A stretch of DNA of 64,000 nucleotides from Armillaria gallica (taxonomy: Eukaryota; Basidiomycota; Agaricomycetes; Agaricales; Physalacriaceae): assembly GCA_037576215.1 (NCBI GenBank), contig JBANDB010000001.1, forward strand, positions 868,001 through 932,000, in the 5' to 3' direction. A program made the translations under genes and the position numbers. Below the pieces are notes generated by a model. The model searched no databases. It was not told where the DNA came from and was given only the letters and a program-made list of their open reading frames with translations. Every line of letters starts with the position of its first letter. Positions within the stretch are counted from its first letter, which is position 1. Shown piece after piece: positions 34,060-45,937 of the stretch.

Positions 34060-34843
34060 ATGTCCGAGCTAATTATACTATACGATGTCCCGACCAAAGA
34101 TGCTGATGCACTCGGCTCAGCGACGACTTGGCGTACGAGGTGTGTCCACAAGTCCCAGACTAGAACGTTGGTACTGACGAACATTCATTAGGTATTCCCT
34201 CAGTATCAAGAACCTGAAATTCCAAGTTGTCTGGGTTGAGCTTCCCGACGTCGAGGCTCTAGCAATACGTATCGGAGCTCCCCCCACTGGTGTCAAACCA
34301 GATGGCAAGTCGCCATTCTACACCATACCCATCATCCAAGATCCTTCCACTGGCGCTGTGGTATCAGAGTCTGCCGCCATTGCAGAGTACCTCGACAAGA
34401 CCTACCCCACCTCCGGACCGATGCTCATCCCTGCAGGAACGAAGGTTCTGCAGCTCGCGTTTCGCGAGGCAGTAGCGGAGAGTTTCGTTCCGATGCGTCC
34501 CTTCTTCTGGGGCGGAGAGATATTGAACGATGCAACAAGATTATATTTGCTCAAGCGGCTTGAGGGGCTGGGTGTGGTCGTGACGGTCCCGGAGGGAGAG
34601 GAGAGGGAGAAGCAGTGGGCGAAGGTGCAGGCAGGGCTAGGGAAGATCAACAAGTGGCTCCCGAAGGACGGCTTTGAATTCGTTATGGGGAGCGAGCCAT
34701 CATTTGCGGATGCTGTTCTGTGTGCGTTTCTGAGGTTTACGAGAGGTATTCTTGGAAGGGAGAGTCCGGAGTGGAAGGATATGGCTAGCTGGCATGACGG
34801 GAGGTGGGGCAAGTTAATGGACAGGTTTAGTCAGTATGAGTGA
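34060..34843 (+). CDS. Glutathione S-transferase, GSTFuA/etherase-like, D
   Basis: Exons 34060-34139 and 34192-34843 give 243 aa; the 52-nt intron sits at the same codon as in the other four GST genes. The N-terminus reads LIILYDVPTK, then ATTWRTRYSL, ELPDVEALA, the cis-Pro segment TIPII and SES followed by AAIAEYL. The C-terminal helical domain contains FVMGSEPSFADAVL and EWKDMASWHDGRWG. Unlike the tandem copies, it keeps the Glu of the glutathione-binding SES. It lies outside the triplicated unit and differs from A-C along its whole length, so it split off earlier. Function inferred from family: glutathione-dependent handling of aromatic or hydrophobic compounds. Confidence 0.9.
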
Positions 34844-35779
34844 AAAAAATGGGAACCCTAACCATAGCGTCTGTTGCACCTTTCCCATTGACTGTCATGT
34901 CAATTTCAGTGTCTGACTTGCTCAGGTCCCATTGAGGCCACTATACCGCCATTATCAGTTACTATCGATTCTCTAAATCTCACAAAACTTAATCTGGCGA
35001 GCACTGAATAAATAAATACCAAATACCAAAATTCGGCAAGCCGGAGGCCGTTACTAGGCGGAGCGGTCATGGGCCCAAGTATCGAGGCCTACATTCAATC
35101 TTGTTTGCACAAATAACTACGCCAAGGCTTTGACGACGTCTCTGGACTGCCAAAGACAACGATAGCTCGCAACCCGCGATGGCCCGGGACAGGTTCAGCC
35201 TAGGCTGCTATGAACCGTTCACTACACTTTCGTGCGCATTACTTCAGCTTTTTTCTTGCTCGTTGGACTAGGCCTATCTTTCCTTTTCTTTTTTCTTTTT
35301 TTTTGGTGGAGCTTATAGGATTCTCACAGCTAACAATGTTAGTCTGAGAACCCAGCTAAATGTGAGGAGTTTCACCTCAGGCCTATCTTTTCTTACTGTC
35401 AAGTCAACGCCAAAAATACAAAAGCTTGTTTACAAATGTCGGCGGCTGAACATGCGGACCCTTCTGATGTACGTTACTTCTGCGGCGTTTTTAGCGCATT
35501 GCTTCACACGTTAGTAACAGTGGACTTTTCTGAATACTCGTCAGAGATATTCGCTGTAATGAAACGTGCGGTACGATTGCCCAATGCCATGACACCCGTG
35601 TGGATACGGTGACGAATGTATGTGGTTGACTACTGCGATGTTCCTTCGCCATTACAAAGACCTGAATAATTTCCCGAAACCCCGGGAAATGAGTCAGACG
35701 ATGAATAAGAAATACGTGTCGAATAGGCTACTCGAGCATATAACTGACTGGTGCGCCTCTGCAGAGTCAATACAACCAG
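34844..35779. other. Intergenic between GST D and E
   Basis: No gene. A pyrimidine-rich tract lies at about 35275-35306, and the direct repeat GGCCTATCTTTCCTTTT / GGCCTATCTTTTCTTA occurs at about 35272 and 35379. The open frame at 35620-35829 runs into the GST E start and has no recognisable content. Confidence 0.5.
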
Positions 35780-36578
35780 ATGTCTTCGAATTTGATCACC
35801 TTATACGATATTCCAAACAAGCTTCCTGACGCACCAGGATCTCCAACGACATGGAGAGCGAGGTACGTGCGCGCGTTGTACATCGATATATGCACCCTAA
35901 CCGTACGGTGATAGGTATTCTCTAAACATGAAAAAACTCCCGTACCAAACAATTTTTCTCGAACTTCCCGACATCGAACCTCTCGCCAAACAGATTGGTG
36001 CCGCTCCTACGGGCACCAGACGCGACGGAGTCACGCCCCTGTACACGGTTCCCATCATCCACGACCACGCTACTGGGGCCGTCGTATCAGAATCTGCCGC
36101 TATCGCAGCGTATCTAGACAAAACATACCCGTCTGGACCTACACTCGTCCCTGCCGGTACGATGCCACTTCAGCTCGCGTTTCGCGACGCGGTGTCCGAC
36201 GTGTTTGGTGCTTTTCGCGGGTTCATGATCGAAGGGATCGCGCCAAAACTGAATGATAGGACGGTGGAAATGTGGAAGACGAGGTTGGCGGAGCAGGGCG
36301 TGAACTTGGACGCGCTGTTTGATGGGGAGAAGGAGAAGGTGTGGGAGAAGGCGTTGACTGGTTTTGCGAAACTTGATAAGTGGTTCGAAGGAAATGATGG
36401 GCCGTTTGTTATGGGAAGCGAGCCGTGTTTTGCGGATGCTGTTCTCGGCGCATTTTTGAGATACAGTTGGGCTGCTTTTGGGAAGGACAGCAAGGAATGG
36501 AAGGATATTGTTAGTTGGAATGAAGGGAAGTGGGTGAAATATTTGGAGAGCTTCGCGCCCTACGAGACGATTCTTTGA
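35780..36578 (+). CDS. Glutathione S-transferase, GSTFuA/etherase-like, E
   Basis: Exons 35780-35862 and 35915-36578 give 248 aa; the 52-nt intron has donor GTACGT and acceptor GATAG. Motifs in order: LITLYDIPNK, SPTTWRARYSL, ELPDIEPLAKQIGAAPTG, the cis-Pro segment TVPII, SES followed by AAIAAYLDKTYP, and in the helical domain FVMGSEPCFADAVLGAFLRY. It keeps the canonical SES glutathione-binding motif. It reads in the same direction as the other four and ends about 170 bp from the convergent dehydrogenase gene. It was probably the nearest relative of the ancestor of the amplified copies, since it shares GVxPxYTVPII and EIxP..E wording with them. Confidence 0.9.
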
Positions 36579-36747
36579 TACTCACATATATATAGCTTCA
36601 TAGCACTCACCCGTTATGTGAGCTATGAGAAAGTATGAGTTGACGACGTTCAAATGGTTGACTGCGTCCCCATGCGCCGACGCTAGAAACGAGGTGTTAT
36701 TGAGAATGACTCCGATAGAAGCTCCTAGGACTTGTTTCTTTCTACAA

Positions 36748-37879
36748 TCAACTAAGCACCCCGGTAACATCCTTCCACTCATCTAACACTTTCACCATTT
36801 TCTCGCACTTGCTCCTTACCGCAACATCACCGCCAGGTCCAAAGACAAGGTATGTCGGCCATTCCCTGCCCTTTGCCTTACCTTCTCCCCTTACAACGTC
36901 CACAACAATCTCCACTGCCAAGTCAGCGTCACCTGTACACCAGCCACCCTCGAAGAACCCCTTGGCGTGATCACGGGTATCGTTGTAGTCCGATATGAGG
37001 TTTTCGAAATACAGAGGCTGAGAGAGTATTTGCTCTGTAACGAGTGCAGCGGGTTCTACGATGAGCACGCGAATACCCAGAGGCGCAACCTCGGTAGCTA
37101 GGGTTTCACTGAAGGCTTCAGGAAGTGCATCAGCGTCCACCTTTTATAACGTATAGTAAACGCATACCGCGAACAGCCGCTTTGGATGAGGAATATGGAG
37201 CTGTAATTCGTGCGCGTAAGCGGTCTTGGTCACTATGAAGTAGTTATATCATTGGAACATGCCTGTCATCTATATTAATTATTATATTAGGATTCTTGCA
37301 GGAAACCTGATGAATACAGATGCATCAACTTACAGGGACTCTCTCCGGAACCCACGAAGATCGGCTACCTATTTGCACAATTGTTCCTGATCTTTGCGCT
37401 CGCATCGCAGGAAGCACCGCAGTCGTCACGTCTATGACACCAAACACATTGGTCTCGAATTGCTCCCTGAACTTCTCGGACCTATGGACAGTAAAAGCTG
37501 GTTGCATCGTCCTACGAAAGGCGGCTCACCCTCCCTCTTCGAATATGGCCTTTACGCCAATCCCCGCATTGTTAACACAAACATCGATACGACCCCATAC
37601 AGTGACGGCTTGGTCTACAACAGACTTGATAGCCTTATATCCGCTTGTCACGTCTAGCTCGAATGTTCGTATACGGTCTGTCAAAGGGAAAAGCCCTTCA
37701 AGCTTGGAGAGGGTGCGCGCCGTGGCGATAACGCTGTCCCCGCGAGCCAGAGCTGAGAGGACGAGGCGTTTACCAAGGCCGGACGAGGTACCTGACACAA
37801 AGAAACGTTATTATAGCGCGAGGATAAATAGATGCTACATGCCTGTGATGAGCCATACGAGAGACGACGGGGAGGACAT
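36748..37879 (-). CDS. Short-chain dehydrogenase/reductase (possibly damaged)
   Basis: Exon 1 (37843-37879) encodes [12 protein letters not shown]; exon 2 (37530-37791) continues [10 protein letters not shown], the TGxxxGxG cofactor loop, and [10 protein letters not shown], the NNAG motif; exon 3 (from 37481) reads [20 protein letters not shown] and [14 protein letters not shown] short stretch near 37170 reads [10 protein letters not shown], holding the catalytic YxxxK. The last part (36748-37140) gives [20 protein letters not shown] and ends [11 protein letters not shown]. This is a classical Rossmann-fold NAD(P)-dependent SDR of the fungal family with long C-termini. Intron 1 appears to be GC-AG (GCATGT...GTCAG). 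No clean exon chain could be built between about 37340 and 37141: the gap between AAVR and DADALPEAF is too short for an intron and out of frame. The gene may therefore be a recent pseudogene. The substrate is unknown; it lies next to the GST cluster. Confidence 0.72.
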
Positions 37880-39084
37880 TCAAGTTATCAAGATCGGTCC
37901 TTGGAATCATCTCGTATATATATGAGTTAGCTGATAGATCCGGAAGCGAGCGATATGACGAAAAGATTCTGGACCAAAATTCCCATGTCTTTTTACTCTT
38001 TTTAGCGGGAAAGGTGGAGCCGTACTGTCACAGAACAGGCACGGCTTCTTTAATTAGCCGATTGATACATATAGCGAGATTTTTTTTTCGTTGTTTTTTG
38101 TAGAGCTTTTGAGAACCGACGCTTGTAGAAACCGTATTCATGTAAATAGTGAATGTCAGAGAACCTGTCGATGGTAAGCCGGAAACACGAACGGTACTCA
38201 CAGAACGACTTTCAAGCTAGGATTTGTATTTCCAGTAGAGGCCAGCATTTCGGTGGGTTTTCGAGTTGAATATTGGCGGTTAATACCAACAGTCAGGGAC
38301 ATTTATATGGATGATGAAACAAGGCTTGGGACCTCATCATAAACCGGGTTTGGGGGACGTCGAGCGCTCAAAAGGGTCTCCGAGATCGCTGGCAAAAGTG
38401 CCATAAAGAATGGTTTATGACGAAGTCGAATTCGCTCTCTTCTTGCGATACATTCGGTGGCGGCACAGAAACCCGGCGTTCCTTTTTGGGACCTTGTCCG
38501 GTTATCTATCTATCTATCTTTCGCACAAGACACATACAATGTTCAAAGTCTAGGCAAACAGCTATAAATTGATTGAACTTCAGTAAGAAGAATGCGTCCA
38601 TGTAGTTCGTTCTAGTTCCAATCAGTGCGGGCGAAAGCCGTGCATGTGCCTATAACCTGACTCGATAAGCTGGATGATTGTGGACGAACTTCCTTGACTC
38701 CGGGAAGCGTCCAGTTACATATACCTCCGCCGATGTTTACCTGGAAAGGTGTCGGCCTCGAAACGCCTAAGCACTTCGCCCAAAGCCACACCAGGAATAT
38801 CGTCCCCAAATTATACTGAAGCTTTATCGATGTCGATAATGTTATTTGAATCAGGCTCAGATATATTATAGGAAGTTGCGCGATCGTCCGCCGAGGTGTT
38901 GCTTTCGGAGTATCTCATGACTCCGTAGCTACCTCTTGCCAGCTACCTCATTAATAATTGAATGGTCGAACATAGGGCATAGTTGCCTGGGAGTTTGCTG
39001 TGTTTACGGTAGCCAATTAATGGCGTGTATATGAAATTGCCAGCCGAAGTCGCTTGTCGAAGCAGTACCTACTTATATGCGGGT
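37880..39084. other. Intergenic between the SDR start and the MFS 3' end
   Basis: No gene seen. A short (TATC)n microsatellite lies at about 38503-38520 and a T-rich stretch at about 38083-38100. The sequence just beyond 37880 should hold the SDR promoter. Confidence 0.5.
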
Positions 39085-41110
39085 CTACAACTTTCCGTAC
39101 AGCTGTCTCAAGACAAAATATCGACTTGCTGACATCAAACCTACGCTCACAAAAATCGCGCTTCCTGTGACCAAAATGACTGTGTTTTAGCCGCCCGGAG
39201 AATGCCACGGAAAAACAAAGACCGACCTGCATAATACCCAACGGCCTTGAATCCTCCAGTGGCGGTATTGATAGAACCAGAAATTGGTGGTCCTACTAGG
39301 GCGCCCACAGCGAGGATACTCATCATCATGCCTACTCGCCGGCCCACATCAGTGGTGTCTCCGAATTCAATGATGGGAGCACACAGGAGGGAGACGAAGG
39401 AACCTGAAGTGAAACTGGGAACATGTTAGTAGCTACAGATAGTAAGGTCAAAGAATAGAAGATGGTACCCGTAAATGACAGCGATGGTAATTAATGAGCT
39501 TTGATCCCTCGCAAAAGGCCATGAGTAGGTAACAATGGCAGACGCCGCGGTGAATGGGATCATCACATTCATGGCGCCTGGTCTCTGGTTAGAACAACAA
39601 GGAACTCCAAAGTAGACACGACCAACCAATCCTATCTCCGAGTAGTCCGGCAAAATAGCGCCCAAAGCCCGAGGAACAGTTGGCTATCGAGACTAGATAG
39701 AAAGAGAAATCCTCAGGTACACCGACGTTAGTTGCGCTGACATCGATATAAGTCAAAACTGGACATAAAAATTCGTTAGTAGGCAAAATCCCAGGAAGTA
39801 GAGTAGGCATACCGGTGTAAATCCCGAGGAAAGACGTCAATGTCGATGCACAGTAGAGGGAGAAAGACGCGGACTTGAATTCGTGGAAGTTGAAGAGGCC
39901 TCTGCGTACGTCGGTAGGTGGGAAACGGCGTTTAATCAACTGGGAATATCAAGGGTGAATACAAAGTAGTCAAGAATAGATGCAGACCAACTAAATTGCT
40001 TAAGCCGAGGCCCAGCAGAAGAATGAGTGCTATGATTCTCATGGTCCATTTGAACCTGCCGTGTGATTGAATGAAGTGTGACGGAACCGACCACATTTGG
40101 AATACACATACCCTACGAGAGGTAGTAAATTCCTGGTTGCAATGGGTATGACGGTCCCGCCAAGGGACGAGCCAACCGCCATCAACCCTAGGGCAAACTT
40201 CAGCCTTTTCTTGAACCAATGAGACAGTACCGCAGTTGTGGGGTTCACAATTCCGCCGCACGCCAGCTAGACAGTTGGTCTGTATCAGTACGTCTACGAA
40301 GAGATGCAGTCAAATGGCACCAACGCCAACGGCGAATCCCTGGCACAGTAAGAGCTGCCAGTACTCGTGACATTCGGCCACTAATAACGTTGCGACCACT
40401 AGTAGGAGGCTGCATGCGGCGAAGAGGGGGTGGAAGTATCCCAAGTCGAAGAGTCGACCTGCGAGGAGGCCGGGCAAGAATACCAGTGAGTACTGATCAG
40501 GGTTGAGAATAGTATGAGACGGGTACACGAGGCGTAGTCTTATACCTGAATGGAACCGATCCAAGCTCTGGAAAAGCACAGTCACTACTTAGCGTGCACG
40601 GAATTTGATTATGAGCTCACATGTCTGACGGTGGGAGGTCCTTCAGTATGTTCGTTTGGTAGTACGACTGAAATACCTGAAGAAAGGGAATATGAAGGTC
40701 AGGCACGACGCGACCGGAAGAAATTAAAACCGGACTCACGCCCCATGAATTTACGTATCCGAACCTTTCAATATAGTCGCAAAATTAGTACCAGAAGTGA
40801 AGTGGTATAGACAGGGACTGCACCCTAAAAGGTGCTCACGTTGTAAAATTGTTGCACATCGACTGGCGGAAAGGAAGCAGACAAAGATCATAAATTTTGA
40901 AACATCGAGCTCGAACAAAGTCAGAATCACCCCAGCAACAGTCAGCCAAGCTTGCAGGCCACCATCGGGACAATCGTGGAGTGCAGAGTTGAGTTCATGG
41001 GTGGACTCCTCGGTGGGTCTCGATGCAGTGTTTTCTGAACTTTTGGTAAGGGTACCGGAAGCCGGGATTTTTTCAATGATGTCGGAAGGAATTTCTGGCG
41101 GTACAGACAT
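39085..41110 (-). CDS. MFS transporter, monocarboxylate porter (MCT/Mch-like) family
   Basis: ATG at 41110, TAG at 39085; about ten exons split by roughly 50-nt introns, about 445 aa. The cytosolic N-terminus (SVPPEIPSDIIEKIPASG) leads into PDGGLQAWLTVAG, the hallmark DGG...W entry of fungal MCT-like carriers. Then come FGYVNSWGVFQSYYQ, AWIGSIQ, SLVFLPGLLAGRLFDLGYFH, CQGFAVGLACGGIVNPTTAV, HWFKKRLKFALGLMAVGSSL, a central loop with LIKRRFPPTD, then FGRYFAGLLGDRIG and DVGRRVGMMMSILAVGALVG. The C-terminus is ASRYFVLRQLYGKL. Twelve membrane helices fit. It should sit in the plasma or vacuolar membrane and move monocarboxylates or related small organic acids; the substrate cannot be told. The first intron (donor GTTCGA, acceptor GAAAG, branch-like TACTAAT) was chosen because it restores LTLFGYVNSWG. 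Nothing indicates damage. Confidence 0.85.
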
Positions 41111-44100
41111 TGCAGCAGTGGGAAAGGAGTTGAGGCAGGTTGCTGGTACATCTGAACCACAAAGATCTGGATTTTATTCCACCAAGGAAGAGTTCGCCGG
41201 TAATCAAGACGATTGCCGTCGGTAAAACCTGCTTGGGAGGCATATCTGGGGTGGATGTCAGAGGAACGACAGCAGGGCTTCCGGTATTCATATTGGAAGC
41301 AAGGAGGCTGTAGATAACAGTATAGGTTCAGTGGTTCGTGGTGGTCACCAATAGCATTGCAAGTTACCATCAGCCCTTGGTTCCGCATAACAACGAATCA
41401 CCTTTTGGAATGCTTCGTGACCACACCAAGGTCCCGAGTGTAATTATCCTGCAAGAGAATGTCTATTAGTGTCAGTTTGGTGCGAGGGCGTGATGATGCT
41501 ACGATAGGAATCCCCCTTCTGGGATGCCAATGGTTCCGGTTACCCATGCTGAAGGCGGTATTAATCGACCAGTACTTCGTGCAGCGAAATTATTTGATCA
41601 CCGCATCGGAGCTGCAGTCGGCCACGTCGGTAGTGTCTGAGAGTTACCCTGTCACTTCCCTGATGGTACAACTCTTCGCCACATTGCTAGTATACCACCT
41701 TGAATTGGAACTGCACGGTGGAGTGTCTTCCTCTGGCATCCGGATTGGCCCACACCTCGCCTATTGTAATGTAGAAACAAGTGTTCCAACTGGCAACGTT
41801 CATCGATTAAAGAAGATTTAGATACCGCTCTACAGCGGTGAATCGGTACCTTAACATTTCCGAGGCCTGCAGAGAGCAATTTCAGCCGCTTCCGAGAGCG
41901 AGTGAGGAACATACAGACCTACTTAGAAGAACCTTAATCGGACATCACTCTGAACCGAATTGTGTCTTTCTCCATCTGATCCATCTGTAAGCGTCTGCTT
42001 TAGAATACGGTCGTCTCAGCCGACCATGCATGGAAGCTTTCGCTGGGAGCCTAGATTTCATCTCGGCATCTTGTCATGTAGGGCAGGAACTAGAAGTTAT
42101 GTTTGATGCATACAACACGGATGCAGATACGCACACAACAGAGATATATCATCTTTTCTATTCGGCGTCCCAGAAGCTATACCAAGTCATCAGCACCATA
42201 TTTGTGCCGTCTGGACGGTGTATACGTAGAAGCCATACCGGAATCACCGTTACGCCTTCGAGCAACAGATGACCGATGTTCATTAGAAGCAATGAATATT
42301 CGTTGGGAGAAGGGCGAGCTGACTGCAGTACCATGTCCTTGTGGGCGTGGAATGGATAGCGAATCCATGGTTACAAGGCAAAGGTTAACGACAGTTGGGC
42401 AACCTGCACAACACGGTAGAGCCACAGATGATGGAAGATCTTCAACACGAAAAAAATGTCGTCGTTTTCCTACGCATCCGATAAAGCGAGAAATTGTGCC
42501 TGTCCGCTATGCCAAAGGGAAAATAAAACAGTAATGGGGCTCGCTAGCACGTAGAAACCGAGTGCGAGAAGGACTCGGTCTCTATCATATTTCCCCGAAC
42601 ACAATCATCATGCATGGTAGAAAACAGCGAGATGATGAATCACATCTTCAGTAAGGTAGGACGGAGTGCCAATGTCTGACGTCTAACAGAGCATGAGAAG
42701 AAGCGAATCGTCCTAAAAAAGATGTTCATTTTTTCGGAGGTCGTATGGCTAACTGCCAGCCTTCTTCGGCGCGCGTTGCCCTTCTCCAGCTATTTCTTCA
42801 CGGTCCACGAAAATGCATATAAAGGTGTCCACATGACACGGTTCTTTCCCGTACTTCAACAACCCTTGTTATTTGCCCAAGGTACTCTTTCCCACAGTCT
42901 TCTCTCCCGTTCCTCACCCTCTGGTAACCTCGACTTTACAATCCTCTTGCTCACGTACACCGGTGTCTGGTATTAGTCTGCTGATAGAATCACATCCGGA
43001 GAGGGGGAGGCTTCAAACATTGCACCAAAGAAGGTGAATAGGTCGACCATCGTCTTGATGGTAGGTGAGATAGTCGAGCATTTAGCCGATTCGAGGATGA
43101 TGGCCAATGGGCCGACCTTTATGACGAGAGCAACGAAGAAGGGGCGTATGCCGCGGAGATTTGAGCTGGTGGGGTCTGCGACTGGCCCTGAGGTAAGTAA
43201 GAGCAGCATCGTCCAGTAATCTGTGGTGGAGAAGGTGGTACTGCAATATTGGTTGGTAACCAGAAAGGTGTGCTTGGAATGTAGCGCACCCTAATTCTTC
43301 GGGTATCGGCTACGTCATATGAAACGACATGCAGGGTAACGATGCCACAGTCATTCGATGAGAACTGTCAGGCAGCCGGGTTACATAGTGTGCCAGAAAT
43401 CTCCGCCAGCACCTCATTCTGGCGGTAGCAAATTTCGTCAAGGCTCCTACGAAGTTGACGCAAAATGTCCAGCTCGTTTTGATGTCAAGTCGATGCTTTG
43501 CATAATGAATGAGTCCTGTATCGCAAAAGGGGCACGCAGAGGAGGAATTGTGCTTGGAGGCATGAGTGGAGGAGGTGATGGTAGGAATTGAAGAGGTGTA
43601 GGTGTTTCAACATGAATTTGCCGAAGTAGTCCCGCCATCAGACCTTTAAAAAGGCGTCTGCTCTATCGGTTTGGGGCCTCCGTCATGCTGAGAATTAGAA
43701 AGCCCTTCCTGAGCTCCATTGAGCTCAACCGTCTGTCTGTGGCCGCAGCAGGTATAGAGCACTGAAACTGCTTTCTAGCACTGAGTTTCAGTTAAAGGTA
43801 CCAAAGTCGCTTTGAGTGGAAGGAGGGGCGACACTATTGTCAGAAGTGGGGATAGATAGCTCCGACAACTGCGGACTCATTGTTCTAGAACCACGAGTGT
43901 TCAGGCCTCGGGGGGTGTAGGACGAAGATACGCATCACCCGGAAATCAAGATAGACCAGGCATTCCGATTGTGCACGAGACAGATATCAAAACCGGACTC
44001 GCGCCTGGACCCTGCCCTCATGCTAACCACCCGCAGCGTTCGGTCGTTATTAGAACTTCGCTCCCCAGTCCATCATCGGAACTACTTTGTTGGATCTGCG

Positions 44101-45424
44101 AGTCTGACTCCGAAACTTTGTTCTATGGTGATATATACAGTTATTCCTTGGAAAATCCAAGATGTCACATTGAAACGCTACGAATCCCAGTTAGGTAACG
44201 AGTCGGCGGGGACATCTGTGTTTTTATCGCAACGCGTACTGGAAAATCGGCATCAGCAGAAAGCAGAATGAATCATGGAAAGATGAACATGTACTGGATG
44301 GTGGAGATTTCGTCTTCACATCTTGGTATAGTCCTCCGAAGACATGAAGCCCTGAAGACCGGTCGTTTAAATTTTGCGATAGGATCAATAAAGACCAATA
44401 AATTGTCGATAACTTTGATAACTAAGATCAAGCCTGAGAAACAGCCAAGTAAGCGGCTACTCACCTCTGGCGATCTTGGGCGAGTGTAGAGGGCTCCTCC
44501 TTCAAGGCTCTTTGTACGGCTCACGACTCTCCGCACTGGCAGCTGCCGGTTTTTGCCTGGTTAGTTCACTCCAACTGTTCCTCCTTTGGAAGCCCAAAAA
44601 GGTTTGCGCGCTACATCAGCGCGTCAGGGCTCTTGGTGGTCTCAGGATTCGCAATCGACCTGTCGGGCTTCCCAAACCTTTCCGATTTGTGCCTCCAAGG
44701 TACGCGGGTCGCTGGGTCGTTTAATCACGAGTCACGGTCCGCCCTCTTCCGCTCATGATAAGCTTGATGCGCTTTCGCCGTACGGAGGACGCTTGAAACC
44801 AGTTGATTTGGATAGCCCTACGGCGTAATTGTTGTTTGGACGCGATTTGGTAAATCTGGTAAATGGTTGCTATTTTGTGAATACGGCGATCTTGTCACAG
44901 ACGACCCGAGTTGAGAAGCGGCAGAAACAGGAATGCATGAAGGTAACAGGACCGAACTTTGAAGTAGCAAGCAATTCCCAGGTATAGAATTATTTTAGAG
45001 AACTGTCCGTGAATTTGTTGGTGGGTGAAAGACCCAGAAAGCAGTCGAGGACGTACCTGGTACTATACCACAATTCGAGCTCTTCCGGCAGCCGATATGA
45101 ACCTGTTATCCACTATCCGAGGACTGTGCGCCAAAGTCACAGAGACTGAAGTCTATATACGCAGAATTTGATGCTGTTGAGCAACCAGTGCGCCAGTAGA
45201 GGCCGATACAAAGAAAACATCGGCTGTGAACGTATCAGACAAACATCGGCATTGGAGGCGTACAACGACCTTGCGGGTCATTTGCGATGATGATGAGGGT
45301 AAGTAGCCTGAGGTGAGTTGTGTTCAGTGGATGACTGGATGACGGCTAGGCGCGGCTGTGACCGGCCTGGTCGGGCTTTGGCTCCTTACCGTCACCCCTT
45401 GTTGAATTCATCGACTAGAATCAT
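41111..45424. other. About 4.3 kb with no supportable gene
   Basis: Several open frames of 80-148 codons occur (41459-41821 +, 42103-42534 +, 40942-41388 -, 42973-43209 -), but none has a recognisable domain, homology inside the window or consistent splice sites. Some may be exons of decayed or fast-evolving genes. The part next to 41110 should hold the promoter of the MFS gene. Confidence 0.4.
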
Positions 45425-45937
45425 TTGCCGTCTCTGGTAATGACTCAACAAGCTCCCGACGCCAGCGAGGTAGCCGTTAGCTACGTTTTCCCGTCCGTGA
45501 TCACTGACGGGTCATCATCAGATTCATCACCGAAAGTCAGGAGTCGGACGAACGAGCTCAGGAATCCTTCTCGACACGCAGAGCTAGAGGCCATTGACCA
45601 AATTCTGGCTGAGCCTCCAAAGCTGTCGCAGTACCTGCTCAAGCGCGACATTATACGTGACGGTCGAACCATGTATCATATATCATGGATAACAATTGGA
45701 TGATATCAAGGAAGTCTTTTATGGGCACGCCAGCGACAGATTCGGAGGATGTGGAAGCATCTTATCCTCGAGACGAATGATATCTATCATTCGGTCTACA
45801 AAGCTCAGACTTGTGGATATCATCGCAAAGAAGCTATCGTGATTCTCCGTTGGTTCTATACAATGAAGAACACGAATGCACCAGTTCCTAAGTTGAAGGT
45901 GAACCGTGTTCTCAAGACAGAAATATCGCCCGACTAA
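45425..45937 (+). pseudogene. tad2: tRNA-specific adenosine deaminase (Tad2) pseudogene 1
   Basis: The plus strand gives a cytidine-deaminase-fold piece: SEVAVSYVFPSV, then SRTNELRNPSRHAELEAIDQ with the zinc-binding/catalytic HAE motif. Further on, in another frame, follow NDIYHSVYKAQTCGYHRKEA, IVILRWFYTMKNTNAPVPK and KVNRVLKTEI, the usual C-terminus of fungal Tad2. The PCxxC zinc motif that should lie between them is gone (the region reads GRTMYHISWITIG), and the N-terminal helix is missing. Tad2/Tad3 makes inosine at position 34 of tRNA anticodons. No intron signal was needed to follow the similarity, so this may be an old retrocopy. Its partner lies at 57405-57898 on the other strand. Confidence 0.75.
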
